64,000 nucleotides of DNA from Streptomyces sp. Mut1 (GCF_030719295.1 NZ_CP120997.1:3286001-3350000); one strand, 5' to 3'. Positions 9,728 to 17,912 are shown, numbered from the stretch's first letter. Numbers and translations: made by a program. Notes: generated by a model from the sequence alone, not told the origin.

Positions 9728-11544
9728 CCGCCACCCTGCACTCCGAATTCATCGGGCAAGCGGTCAAGGACCCCCTGGCGCCCGCGGTCTACTCCGAGGC
9801 CGGCGTCCTGAGCTACGGCGAACTGGAGGCGCGCTCCCGGTTGCTGGCCGAACGGCTCGTCGCGGACGGTGCCGGTCCCGGTGTCCCGGTGGGCATCTGC
9901 GTCGAGCGGACACCCGACCTGCTGGTCGCCGTCCTGGCCGCTCTGCGCGCCGGCTCCTGCTACCTGCCGCTGGACCCCGCGTATCCGGCCGAGCGGCTGT
10001 CCTTCATGGTCCGCGACAGCGGGACCCGCCTGCTGCTGACCACCCCCGCCTCCCGGGCCAACTGCCCGGCCGGCCCGACCGTGGTCCTGCTGGACGGGAC
10101 CGTGACGACCGAGCCCGGTGAGAAGCCCGTGCCGGTCGTGCCCGGCGACACCGCGTACATCATCTACACCTCGGGTTCCACCGGCCGGCCCAAGGGCGTG
10201 GCCATCCACCACAGCGGCTGCGTCGCCATGCTGTCCGCGATGGACCGGATCTTCGACGGCTGCGACCTCAGCGGCGTCTCGGCGGCGAGCTCGGTCTGCT
10301 TCGACATGTCCGTGATGGAGATCTTCGGCGCGCTGTGCCGCGGCGGCGCCGTCGTCCTGGTGGAGAGCGCCGTCCACCTGCCGGAGAGCCGGTACGCCGA
10401 CAGGATCACCCACCTCAACGTCGTCCCCTCGGTGATGAACGGACTGCTCGACGCCTCCTGTCTGCCACCGAACGTGCGGACCGTCGTGTTCGGCGGCGAA
10501 CCCCTGCGGCGCAAGCTGGTGGACCGGGCCTACCGGGAGACCGGCGCCGAGCGAGTCTTCAACGCCTACGGCCCCACCGAGGGGACCGTCTTCTGCTCGT
10601 TCAAGCTCGTGGCGCGGGACGGGACCGGTGAGCCCTCCATCGGCACACCGTCGGCGGGCGTCCGCGCCTATGTGCTCGACGAGAACCTGCGGAAGCTGCC
10701 GGCCGGCGCGTCCGGCGAGCTCTGCATCGGCGGTGCCGGCCTCGCCCACGGCTACGTCAACCGGCCCCGCACCACGGCCGAACGGTTCGTGCCGGACCCG
10801 TTCATGGACGGCGAGCGCATGTACCGCACCGGTGACGTCGTCTCGTTCACCGACGACGGCGAGCTCCGCTTCGGCGGCCGCTCCGACCACCAGGTCAAAC
10901 TGCGCGGCTACCGCATCGAGCTGGAGGAGGTAGAGGCCCGGCTGACCGGGTGCCCCGGCGTCCGGGAGGCCGCCGCGACCGTGACGGGCCGCAGGCTCGT
11001 CGGTTACGTCGTGCCCGAGGGCGGCGCACGGAGCGGCGTCCGGCTGGACGGCGCTCTCCAGGCCGCCATCACCGGGAAGCTCGCCACCGAGCTGCCCGAC
11101 TACATGGTGCCCGCGACGATCGTGTTCCTGGACGCGCTGCCGCTGGCCCCGGGCGGAAAGCTCGACCGTGCCGCGCTCCCCGAGCCCCCCGCCGCCGACA
11201 CCGGCCGCCCCCTGAGGGCCGCGGGCACACCGACCGAGGTGGCGCTGTCCGAGATCTGGGGTCAGCTCCTGGACCTCGAACCGGCGAGCATCGACGTCCG
11301 GTCCGCCTTCTACGACCTCGGCGGCGACTCGCTGCTGCTCATCCGGCTGGCCCGGCTGATGACCCGGCGGTTCGGCCGCCGCGTCCGGGTGCCCGACCTG
11401 TTCAGCTTCCGCGACATCTCCTCCCTCGGCCGCTGGCTCGACGACGAGAGCGGGGCCACCCCCGAGGTGGTCACGTCGGCCCGCCGCCGGGCCGGCGCCC
11501 GCCGCGCCGCCCTGCGCGGCCGCGGCGGCTCCACCGGCAGCTGA
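9724..11544 (+). CDS. NRPS adenylation-thiolation protein, A-PCP (SalB-like)
   Basis: A 606-residue protein that activates one amino acid as its adenylate and loads it on its own PCP. Core motifs are visible: YIIYTSGSTGRPKG (A3), FDMSVMEIFGALCRGG (A4), NAYGPTEGT (A5), YRTGD (A7), RGYRIELEEVE (A8), PGGKLDRAAL with Lys479 (A10), then LGGDSLLL with Ser536 in the PCP. By manual alignment to the GrsA pocket I read the specificity code as D-M-M-N-V-G-A-V-F-K, which matches no standard code I know. The GTG start overlaps the previous stop (GTGA), so the two are translationally coupled. The preceding protein ends in a C domain, which fits transfer of the polyketide onto this aminoacyl-PCP. No TE or C domain follows. 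Confidence 0.93.
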   Translation: MTATLHSEFIGQAVKDPLAPAVYSEAGVLSYGELEARSRLLAERLVADGAGPGVPVGICVERTPDLLVAVLAALRAGSCYLPLDPAYPAERLSFMVRDSGTRLLLTTPASRANCPAGPTVVLLDGTVTTEPGEKPVPVVPGDTAYIIYTSGSTGRPKGVAIHHSGCVAMLSAMDRIFDGCDLSGVSAASSVCFDMSVMEIFGALCRGGAVVLVESAVHLPESRYADRITHLNVVPSVMNGLLDASCLPPNVRTVVFGGEPLRRKLVDRAYRETGAERVFNAYGPTEGTVFCSFKLVARDGTGEPSIGTPSAGVRAYVLDENLRKLPAGASGELCIGGAGLAHGYVNRPRTTAERFVPDPFMDGERMYRTGDVVSFTDDGELRFGGRSDHQVKLRGYRIELEEVEARLTGCPGVREAAATVTGRRLVGYVVPEGGARSGVRLDGALQAAITGKLATELPDYMVPATIVFLDALPLAPGGKLDRAALPEPPAADTGRPLRAAGTPTEVALSEIWGQLLDLEPASIDVRSAFYDLGGDSLLLIRLARLMTRRFGRRVRVPDLFSFRDISSLGRWLDDESGATPEVVTSARRRAGARRAALRGRGGSTGS

Positions 11545-11579
11545 GCAACCCCACTCACGACCCGAAGAGGAGCCTCCCC

Positions 11580-13364
11580 ATGACCGAGAGCCCCGAGCAG
11601 GAGTACGACCCGGGCGATGTGGCCGTCATAGGCATGTCGTGCCGGGCGCCCGGCGCCGCCACCAAGGAGCAGTTCTGGGACAACCTGGTGCACGGCAGGG
11701 AGACCGTGTCGTTCCTTTCCAAGGACGAGATCCTGGTCGACGAGACGCTGATCCACAGCCCGTTCTACGTGCGGGCCTGCGGTCTGCTCGACGGCTACGA
11801 CCGGTTCGATCCCTCGGTGTTCGGCATCAGCGACCGGATGGCGAACGCGATGACCCCGGAGAACCGGCTGTTCCTGGAGAGCGCGTGGGAGTCGCTGGAG
11901 GACGGTGGCTACGACCCGGACCGGGTCGAGGCCGAGGTCGGGATCTACGGCGCCAACAACCCGCAGACCGCCGCGCTCTACAGCTCCCCGCCCGACCGGG
12001 TGTCGGTCGGCCCCGAGGCGATCGAGGCGAGCCTGGCCTGGTCGCCGGACACCATGACGTCCAACGCCCTGTACTACATGGGCCTGACCGGCGAGGCCGT
12101 CACCCTCGCCGCCGTCTGCGCCGGCTTCCACTACTCGGTGCACCTGGCCTGCCAGTCGCTGCTGCTCGGCCAGACCGACATGGCGATCGCCGGTGGCGCC
12201 ATGGTCCGTCTGCCGCACCCCCGCGGGCACCTGTGGGAGGAGAACCGCGTCCTGTCCAGGGACGGCCACTGCCGCCCGTTCGACGCCAACGGCACCGGTA
12301 CCGCGCTGTCCAGCGGCGTCGTCACGCTGCTGCTCAAGCCGGTGTCGCAGGCCGTCGCCGACCGCGACCACATCTACGCCGTGGTCAAGGGTTCGGCCGT
12401 CAACAACAACGGTGTCAGCGCGATGGCTTACGGCCTGGCGCAGCCCGAGCGGCTGAGCGCGTGCATCGCCAGTGCCATGGAGGTCGGCGGTGTCACACCC
12501 GACACCGTGTCCATGTACGAGGCCAACGGTCTCGGTCTGCCGGTCACCGACGAGCTGGAGGTCCACGCGGCGACCATGGCGTTCGGCAAGCAGACCGGCA
12601 CCAGCTCGATCGGCGGGGTCAAGGGCAACGTCGGTCACGGCGGTGTGGTGTCGGGCGGCTTCGGCACGATGAAGGCCGTGATGTCGCTCTACCACAGGAA
12701 GCTGGCACGGACGGTCAACCTGACGGACGTCAACGAGGACCTCGACTTCCCCAGCACCCCGTTCCTGCCGCAGCTCGAATCGGCCGACTGGGCGCCGGAG
12801 TCCGGCATCCGCCGTGCGGGCATCACCTCGATCGGCGGCGGTGGCTACAACGCGCACCTGGTGCTGGAGGAGCCGCCGCCCGCCGCCGGCCGGGCTCCCG
12901 AGGCCACCGGCCGGCCCCGGCTGGCCACCCTGTCCGCCATGGACGACGAGGCGCTGGCCGACCAGCGGGCGAGGCTGAGGGAATGGCTCGTCGAGAACCC
13001 CGGACTGCGTCTCGACGACATCGTCTTCAGCCTCACCATGGGCCGCAGGGTGATGGACCGCCGGTGGGCGGCCGTGGTCCGCAGCAGGGAGGAGCTGGTC
13101 GAGGCGCTGTCCGGCGGCGCGTTCGCCGGCCGGGCCGTCACCACCGCCGACGCGCCGCGGGTGAACGCGGTCTCCTTCCGCCACACCGACGACGGGATCG
13201 TGCTGTCCGACGGGGACACCCGGGCGCTCCCCGATCTGGCCGCCGCGTGGGTGAGCGGCCGGCGGGTGGACTTCGCCTCCCTGCACGCCGGGGAGACCAG
13301 TCACCGTGTTCCGCTGCCGACCTACCCGTTCCGGCCGCGCCGGTTCTGGCGTACGGACTGGTGA
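11580..13364 (+). CDS. Free-standing ketosynthase, SalC-like, with altered active site
   Basis: A 594-residue thiolase-fold KS with no ACP or AT. VIGMSCRAPGA opens the domain; the nucleophile Cys180 lies in AAVCAGFHYS; the usual EAHGTGT region reads EANGLGLPVTD, placing Asn316 at the first catalytic His; the second His is kept (His353 in NVGHGG). The C-terminal 150 residues form the usual KS-AT-linker-like tail ending PLPTYPFRPRRFW. Loss of one His argues against normal decarboxylative elongation. SalC of salinosporamide biosynthesis, known to form the gamma-lactam-beta-lactone by intramolecular aldol and lactonisation, is also a free-standing KS directly after SalA-SalB, so I infer the same release role. 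GAGGAG sits before the ATG; the gene lies 35 bp after the A-PCP gene. Confidence 0.88.
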   Translation: MTESPEQEYDPGDVAVIGMSCRAPGAATKEQFWDNLVHGRETVSFLSKDEILVDETLIHSPFYVRACGLLDGYDRFDPSVFGISDRMANAMTPENRLFLESAWESLEDGGYDPDRVEAEVGIYGANNPQTAALYSSPPDRVSVGPEAIEASLAWSPDTMTSNALYYMGLTGEAVTLAAVCAGFHYSVHLACQSLLLGQTDMAIAGGAMVRLPHPRGHLWEENRVLSRDGHCRPFDANGTGTALSSGVVTLLLKPVSQAVADRDHIYAVVKGSAVNNNGVSAMAYGLAQPERLSACIASAMEVGGVTPDTVSMYEANGLGLPVTDELEVHAATMAFGKQTGTSSIGGVKGNVGHGGVVSGGFGTMKAVMSLYHRKLARTVNLTDVNEDLDFPSTPFLPQLESADWAPESGIRRAGITSIGGGGYNAHLVLEEPPPAAGRAPEATGRPRLATLSAMDDEALADQRARLREWLVENPGLRLDDIVFSLTMGRRVMDRRWAAVVRSREELVEALSGGAFAGRAVTTADAPRVNAVSFRHTDDGIVLSDGDTRALPDLAAAWVSGRRVDFASLHAGETSHRVPLPTYPFRPRRFWRTDW

Positions 13365-13366
13365 CC

Positions 13367-14602
13367 ATGAGCACACCGGCACCGGACACCGTGGACCTCG
13401 GCGACCCGGACACCTTCGCGGACCACGACCTGGACGAGTTCTGGCGCACCGTGCGGGACACCGCTCCGGTGTACTGGAACCCCCCGGCCGACGGCCGCGG
13501 CGGATTCTGGGTGCTCTCCCGCCACGACGACATCATGGCCACCTACCGGGACGACGTGAACTTCACGTCGGAGCGCGGCAACGTGCTCGTCACGCTGCTG
13601 GGCGGCGGTGACGCGGGGGCCGGCCGGATGCTGGCCGTGACCGACGGGCACCGGCACCACGAACTGCGCAAGATCCTCCAGCGGGTGCTCTCGCCCAGGG
13701 TGCTCGACGAGGTCGCGCGGGCCGTGCGGGCCGGCACCCGGCAGCTGATCCGCGAGGCCGCCGGGGCCGGCGGCCTCGACTTCGCCGGACAGATCGCCGG
13801 CCGGATTCCGATGACCACGATCTCGAACCTCCTCGGTGTGCCCGAGGAGGACCGGGACTACCTGCTGGCCCGGACGAAGGCCGCGCTGTCCACGGACGAC
13901 GAGGACATCGACGAGGTCGACTCCGAGATGGCCCGCAACGAGCTCCTGATGTACTTCATGGACATCGTCGAGGAGCGGCGCGAGTCACCGGGCGACGACG
14001 TGATCAGCATGCTGATCGCCAGTTCCATCGACGGGGTGCCGCTGTCGGACGAGGACGTCGTCCTCAACTGCTACAGCCTGATCATCGGCGGCGACGAGAC
14101 CAGCCGGCTCACCATGATCGACTGTGTCCGTACGCTCGCCTCCCACCCCGAGCAGTGGCGGCGGCTCAAGCACGGCGAGGTCGCGATCGACACCGCGGTG
14201 GACGAGGTGCTGCGCTGGGCGTCGCCCACGATGCACTTCGGGCGCAGCGTCGTCCGGCCGGCCGAACTGCACGGCGTACGGCTGCGGCCCGGCGAGATCG
14301 TCACGCTCTGGCACGCCTCGGGCAACCGGGACGAGCGGATCTTCGACCGGCCGGGGGAATTCGACCTCGGCCGCACCCCCAACAAGCACATCGCCTTCGG
14401 CTACGGCCCGCACTTCTGCGTCGGCTCGTTCCTCGCGAAGGTGGAGATCTCCGAACTGCTCATGGCCCTGCGGGACTTCACCACCGGTTTCGAGCAGACC
14501 GGACAGGCGCGGCCTATCCGGTCCAACTTCCTGACCGGGTTCTCCACGCTGCCCGTGCGGTTCCACCCCGATCACTCCGGACTGAAAGAGGCCGACCGAT
14601 GA
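13367..14602 (+). CDS. Cytochrome P450, probably hydroxylating carrier-bound amino acid (SalD-like)
   Basis: A 411-residue soluble bacterial P450. The I-helix oxygen-binding motif is GGDETSR, the ExxR motif is EVLR, and the heme-ligand loop is FGYGPHFCVG with Cys351. It begins two bases after the KS stop, so it is cotranscribed and probably coupled. P450s in this position of PKS-NRPS operons commonly hydroxylate the side chain of the PCP-tethered amino acid, and SalD does this for the salinosporamide precursor. I therefore infer beta-hydroxylation of the amino acid loaded by the A-PCP protein. The substrate is not shown by the sequence. Confidence 0.9.
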   Translation: MSTPAPDTVDLGDPDTFADHDLDEFWRTVRDTAPVYWNPPADGRGGFWVLSRHDDIMATYRDDVNFTSERGNVLVTLLGGGDAGAGRMLAVTDGHRHHELRKILQRVLSPRVLDEVARAVRAGTRQLIREAAGAGGLDFAGQIAGRIPMTTISNLLGVPEEDRDYLLARTKAALSTDDEDIDEVDSEMARNELLMYFMDIVEERRESPGDDVISMLIASSIDGVPLSDEDVVLNCYSLIIGGDETSRLTMIDCVRTLASHPEQWRRLKHGEVAIDTAVDEVLRWASPTMHFGRSVVRPAELHGVRLRPGEIVTLWHASGNRDERIFDRPGEFDLGRTPNKHIAFGYGPHFCVGSFLAKVEISELLMALRDFTTGFEQTGQARPIRSNFLTGFSTLPVRFHPDHSGLKEADR

Positions 14603-14649
14603 GTGGTAATCCCTTCGCCGGCGAGGGCGACCGGCTGGAGCACGAGTGA
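14599..14649 (+). CDS. 16-residue ORF resembling a truncated MbtH-like protein
   Basis: The reading is MSGNPFAGEGDRLEHE, then TGA. Its ATG overlaps the P450 stop (ATGA) and its stop overlaps the GTG of the next gene (GTGA), with an AGAGG motif seven to eight bases upstream, so it is probably translated. The first residues match the typical MbtH start (MS-x-NPF-x-x-E-G/D); the rest of MbtH (the VLVN and SLWP motifs) is absent in all frames downstream. I read it as a vestige of an MbtH gene now serving, at most, to couple translation. The match is short, so chance is possible. Confidence 0.5.
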   Translation: MSGNPFAGEGDRLEHE

Positions 14650-15341
14650 ACATCTACATCTCAGGACGAGGAGCATTCGCGGTGCAGGTCGCGGAGGCCC
14701 TGCTGGACGAAGGGCACAAGATCTCCGGCGTGGCCGCACCCCGGCTGCGCCAGGGGCAGTCGGACGAGAGCAACGCGTCGTCCTGGGACCGCCTGCGCAC
14801 CTGGGCCTACCCCCGGAGCATCGCGTGGACGGACTCGGCCGAACTGCGCGCGGCGCACGTCCCGGACGGGGTGGATGTGATCGTCGCCGCGCATTCGCAC
14901 GCCTTCCTCGGCCGCCGCACACGTGCCAGGGCCTCCGTCGCCACGATCGGCTACCACCCCAGCCTGCTGCCGTTGCACCGCGGCCGGGACGCGATCCGCT
15001 GGACGATCCGCGACGGTGACAGGGTGACGGGCGGCAGCGTGTACCACCTCACCGAACGCACCGACGGCGGGCCGCTCGCCGCCCAGGAGCACCTGTTCGT
15101 GCCCCCGGGTTCGACCGCGCAGAGCCTGTGGCGCGAGCATCTGGCGCCGCTCGGTGTGCGGTTGCTGCTGCGCGTGGTCGCGGATCTCGCCGGGGGCAGG
15201 CGCGTCGAGGTCCCGCAGGACGAGCGGTTCGCGACCTGGGAGCCCGCGATGGGCGCGCCGCCGCTGTTCAAGCCGGAGCTCATCGCGTTGCCCGGTACGA
15301 CGTCCGTCGAGGGCAGCAGGTGGGCCATTCACTCGCGCTGA
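14646..15341 (+). CDS. Formyltransferase-fold protein (methionyl-tRNA formyltransferase/ArnA-N family)
   Basis: 231 residues with the formyl_trans_N architecture. The catalytic region reads GYHPSLLPLHRG, with His104, and TERTDGGPLA, with Asp140; the 36-residue spacing equals that of His and Asp in ArnA and Fmt. The third catalytic residue, normally Asn two before His, is Gly102. A short extension follows the fold. The family transfers formyl from 10-formyltetrahydrofolate to amines; loss of Asn suggests an altered donor, altered substrate or weak activity. The GTG start overlaps the 16-residue ORF (GTGA), making it the last gene of the operon. Possible roles: N-formylation, or supply of a one-carbon starter to ACP1. 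Both are guesses. Confidence 0.78.
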   Translation: MNIYISGRGAFAVQVAEALLDEGHKISGVAAPRLRQGQSDESNASSWDRLRTWAYPRSIAWTDSAELRAAHVPDGVDVIVAAHSHAFLGRRTRARASVATIGYHPSLLPLHRGRDAIRWTIRDGDRVTGGSVYHLTERTDGGPLAAQEHLFVPPGSTAQSLWREHLAPLGVRLLLRVVADLAGGRRVEVPQDERFATWEPAMGAPPLFKPELIALPGTTSVEGSRWAIHSR

Positions 15342-15454
15342 AGGCGAGTGTGCGCCGGAAGGCCGCATCCGGCCATTCATTGGCCGGAGAGTGATCTTTA
15401 GGGCAGCGGGCAGACCTGCCGATGCAGGAGGCACCGACCCTGAAGGAGGCTGCC

Positions 15455-15730
15455 ATGGGCGACGTTCTGCCGGCCCTGTCCATCCCCGCGCTGGTCCTCG
15501 CCAGTGGTATGTACGCGGTGGCCGCGACCTGGTGGCGCCGCAGGCACCCGGCGCCGCCGTCGCCGTACACGCATCAGGCCGCCCGCCTCGCGGAGCGGGC
15601 GATGCTGGTGGACGCCGAGCGGATCGTGGACGAGGCGTACGGGACGCTCGGCGGCCTCTACGACGGGCAGCCCGCCCCGGCGCACCGGGCCGCCGCGCGG
15701 TCCTCGCACCAGGTGGGTGCCGCGTCCTAA
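15455..15730 (+). CDS. Small hypothetical protein with one membrane segment
   Basis: 91 residues. It opens MGDVLPALSIPALVLASG, a single hydrophobic segment followed by WWRRRH, which suggests an N-out or signal-anchor topology, then a hydrophilic helix (AARLAERAMLVDAERIVDEA). AAGGAGG lies six bases before the ATG, a near-ideal ribosome binding site. It lies 113 bp after the biosynthetic operon and could be the first gene outside it. I do not recognise the family. Confidence 0.65.
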   Translation: MGDVLPALSIPALVLASGMYAVAATWWRRRHPAPPSPYTHQAARLAERAMLVDAERIVDEAYGTLGGLYDGQPAPAHRAAARSSHQVGAAS

Positions 15731-15741
15731 AATCGGCCGTC

Positions 15742-16563
15742 ATGGCCGGTCAACGAGGTCCCCGGCGCGACACCCGCGGCATCGTCGACGCCCCCGAGCT
15801 GTTCGCGCACGTACAGTTCCGGCGCCGCGAGCCCGCCCCCGCGCTGCGGCCCTACCTGGAGCACTACTGGCTGATCGACTGGGACCTCCCCCAGCCGTAC
15901 GCTTCCCACCTCGTCCCGCACCCCAGCGTCAACCTCGTCTTCGAGCGGTACCCGGGCTGCGGCGACGAGGAGGCGGGGTACGCGGAGGTCTCGGGCATCG
16001 GCCTGGAGCTGTTCACGCAGAAACTGGAGGCGCGCGGGCGGGTCTGCGGGGTGCAGTTCCGGCCGGGCGGCTTCCGGCCCTTCGCGCCCGGGGCGCCCGT
16101 GTCGCGGTGGACCGGGCGGCGGCTCCCGGTGGCCGAGGTGTTCGCGCCGCCCGCCCCGGCCTCGGCCGTGCTGGACCCGGCGGACGAGGACGAGCGGGTC
16201 GCCGCGCTCGACGCGTACCTGCTGGCGCTCGGCCCCGGGCCCGACCCCCGGGCCGAGCGGGCGATGGCCCTGGTCGACCTGGTGCGCACCGACCGCACGG
16301 TGCTGCGGGTGGACGCGCTCGCCCGCGCCGAGGGGGTGTCGGTCCGCTCCCTGCAACGGCTGTTCGCCGCGTACGTGGGGGTGGGCCCCAAGTGGGTCAT
16401 CCTGCGCTACCGCATCCACGAGGCGCTGGAGCGCGCCGGATCGGACCCGGCCGTGGACTGGGCGGGCCTCGCCGCCGACCTCGGCTACAGCGACCAGGCG
16501 CACCTGGTCAGGGACTTCACGGCGACGATCGGCGTACCGCCCACGGCACTGACCGCCCCCTGA
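15742..16563 (+). CDS. AraC-family transcriptional regulator
   Basis: 273 residues. The C-terminal third has the double helix-turn-helix of the AraC/XylS family (VRTDRTVLRVDALARAEG, SVRSLQRLFAAYVGVGPKW, then DLGYSDQAHLVRDFTATIG). The N-terminal domain (ALRPYLEHYWLIDWDLP) is of the DUF6597 type often found with this HTH in actinobacteria. It starts 11 bp after the small membrane ORF. It may regulate that gene or the nearby operon; no binding site can be assigned. Confidence 0.9.
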   Translation: MAGQRGPRRDTRGIVDAPELFAHVQFRRREPAPALRPYLEHYWLIDWDLPQPYASHLVPHPSVNLVFERYPGCGDEEAGYAEVSGIGLELFTQKLEARGRVCGVQFRPGGFRPFAPGAPVSRWTGRRLPVAEVFAPPAPASAVLDPADEDERVAALDAYLLALGPGPDPRAERAMALVDLVRTDRTVLRVDALARAEGVSVRSLQRLFAAYVGVGPKWVILRYRIHEALERAGSDPAVDWAGLAADLGYSDQAHLVRDFTATIGVPPTALTAP

Positions 16564-16620
16564 CCCGCCGGCCAAGGGCCGACTGTCAGTGGCCCGCCCT
16601 ACAGTGCCGGTGTGACTACT

Positions 16621-16640
16621 CCCCCGCATGAATGCGGGGG
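16621..16640. repeat. Subterminal hairpin at the tnpB-side end of the IS605 element
   Basis: A perfect 9-bp stem with a two-base loop. In this family such imperfect or perfect palindromes are bound by TnpA as single-stranded hairpins. The same minus-strand region downstream of tnpB is where the omega RNA of TnpB elements is encoded, so this hairpin is probably part of its scaffold, with the guide copied from flanking DNA just beyond 16612. Confidence 0.7.
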
Positions 16641-16647
16641 CTTCTCG

Positions 16648-17862
16648 TCAAGCTGGCTGAGCTTGACGACGGGCCAGCCCGGCCCGCAGAACATTGGAAG
16701 CCCCCACGATGTCGGCGTGCGCCTGATGGCCGCACGAGACGCAGTGGAACTTCTCTTGGGTGGGCCGGTTCTCCGCCGCGACATGCCCGCACTCGGGGCA
16801 GGTCCGGGAGGTGTTGCGGGGGTCCACAGCAATCACGTCACGTCCGGCGCTTTCAGCCTTGGCGGTGAGGATCGTCAGGAACACCCCCCAACCGGCATCC
16901 GAGATCGAACGGTTCAGACCCGCCTTCGCGGCGGCCCCGTTGGGCAGGGAGTTGCCCGGCTTGTCGGGATCCGGCTTCGGTGCGGGAGCCTTGCCCATGT
17001 TGCGGATCTTGAGATCCTCGTGCGCGATGAAATCGTGCTCACGAACGAGACCCAACGCGGTCTTGTGTGCGTGGTCGAGGCGCTGGCGGCGGACCTTGCG
17101 GTGCAGGTCGGCAACTCGCTGGACGGCCCGCTGGTGGTTGGCGGTCCGCTTGTCGCGGCGGACCCGGCCGAACCGGCTGAGCTTCTGCTGTGTGGTCTCC
17201 AGCTTGGCGGCGGCCTTCCTGCCGTGACGCGGGTTCTCGACGTGCTCACCGTTGGAGGTGGTGAGGAACGAGGCGACGCCCATGTCGACGCCGACCACGG
17301 AGCCCGTCGCCGGAAGCGGCTCGGGTTGTTCCTGCTCGGCCGTGAGCACCACGTACCAGCGCTTGCCTTCGCGCTTGGCAGACACGGTCTTTACCTTGCC
17401 GATCACCGGTCGGTGCTGCTTGACCTTGACGTGCCCGACACCCTGGAACCGTACGCGGGTCTGCGGGTCGTGCGGGGTGGAGTCCCAGCGGCAGCCGTCG
17501 CCATCCTTGGGGAAGTCCACGGTGTCGAACCAGTTCGCCCCGCGAAAGCGCGGGTAGCCGGGAGTGTCCCCGGACTTGATCCGGCGGAAGAACGCGGCGA
17601 ATGCCTTGTCCAACCGGCGCAAGGTCGCCTGCTGGGAAGAGAACGACCACCGGCCCTGACGGTCCGGGTCGAACGCCCGGATCTCCTTGAGCTGTGCGGA
17701 CTGCTGCCCGTATTTGATGCTCGTCTTCGAGGTATGCCGGTAGGCGTCGCGGCGCTCCTGCAAGGCCCCGTTATAGAGGTCGCAGTGATCGCGCAGCATC
17801 TCTCCGAGCATGGTGGCCTGGCCCACGGTGGGCCGCATGAGGAACTTGTACGCACGGATCAT
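16648..17862 (-). CDS. tnpB: TnpB, RNA-guided endonuclease of the IS605 element
   Basis: 404 residues, the usual TnpB size. It has the N-terminal HTH_OrfB region (IRAYKFLMRPTVGQ), the RuvC-like core with Asp in VVGVDMGVASF, Glu in IAHEDLKIRNM and a final Asp in HADIVGASNV, and a zinc ribbon CPECGH ... CVSCGH. All catalytic and zinc residues are present, so it appears intact. Known TnpB proteins are omega-RNA-guided DNA nucleases that help retain the element. The ATG at 17862 is preceded by AAGGAGGTGG; the longer reading to 17919 is disfavoured. Confidence 0.93.
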   Translation of the reverse strand: MIRAYKFLMRPTVGQATMLGEMLRDHCDLYNGALQERRDAYRHTSKTSIKYGQQSAQLKEIRAFDPDRQGRWSFSSQQATLRRLDKAFAAFFRRIKSGDTPGYPRFRGANWFDTVDFPKDGDGCRWDSTPHDPQTRVRFQGVGHVKVKQHRPVIGKVKTVSAKREGKRWYVVLTAEQEQPEPLPATGSVVGVDMGVASFLTTSNGEHVENPRHGRKAAAKLETTQQKLSRFGRVRRDKRTANHQRAVQRVADLHRKVRRQRLDHAHKTALGLVREHDFIAHEDLKIRNMGKAPAPKPDPDKPGNSLPNGAAAKAGLNRSISDAGWGVFLTILTAKAESAGRDVIAVDPRNTSRTCPECGHVAAENRPTQEKFHCVSCGHQAHADIVGASNVLRAGLARRQAQPA

Positions 17863-17912
17863 CCAGCCCACCTCCTTCCAGGTCGACGCGATCACCTTAC
17901 TAGACTTGGTGT

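Noticed and set aside
8390..10890. Long minus-strand frames under the condensation and adenylation domains
   Set aside because: No recognisable motif; the plus-strand domains fully explain the region.
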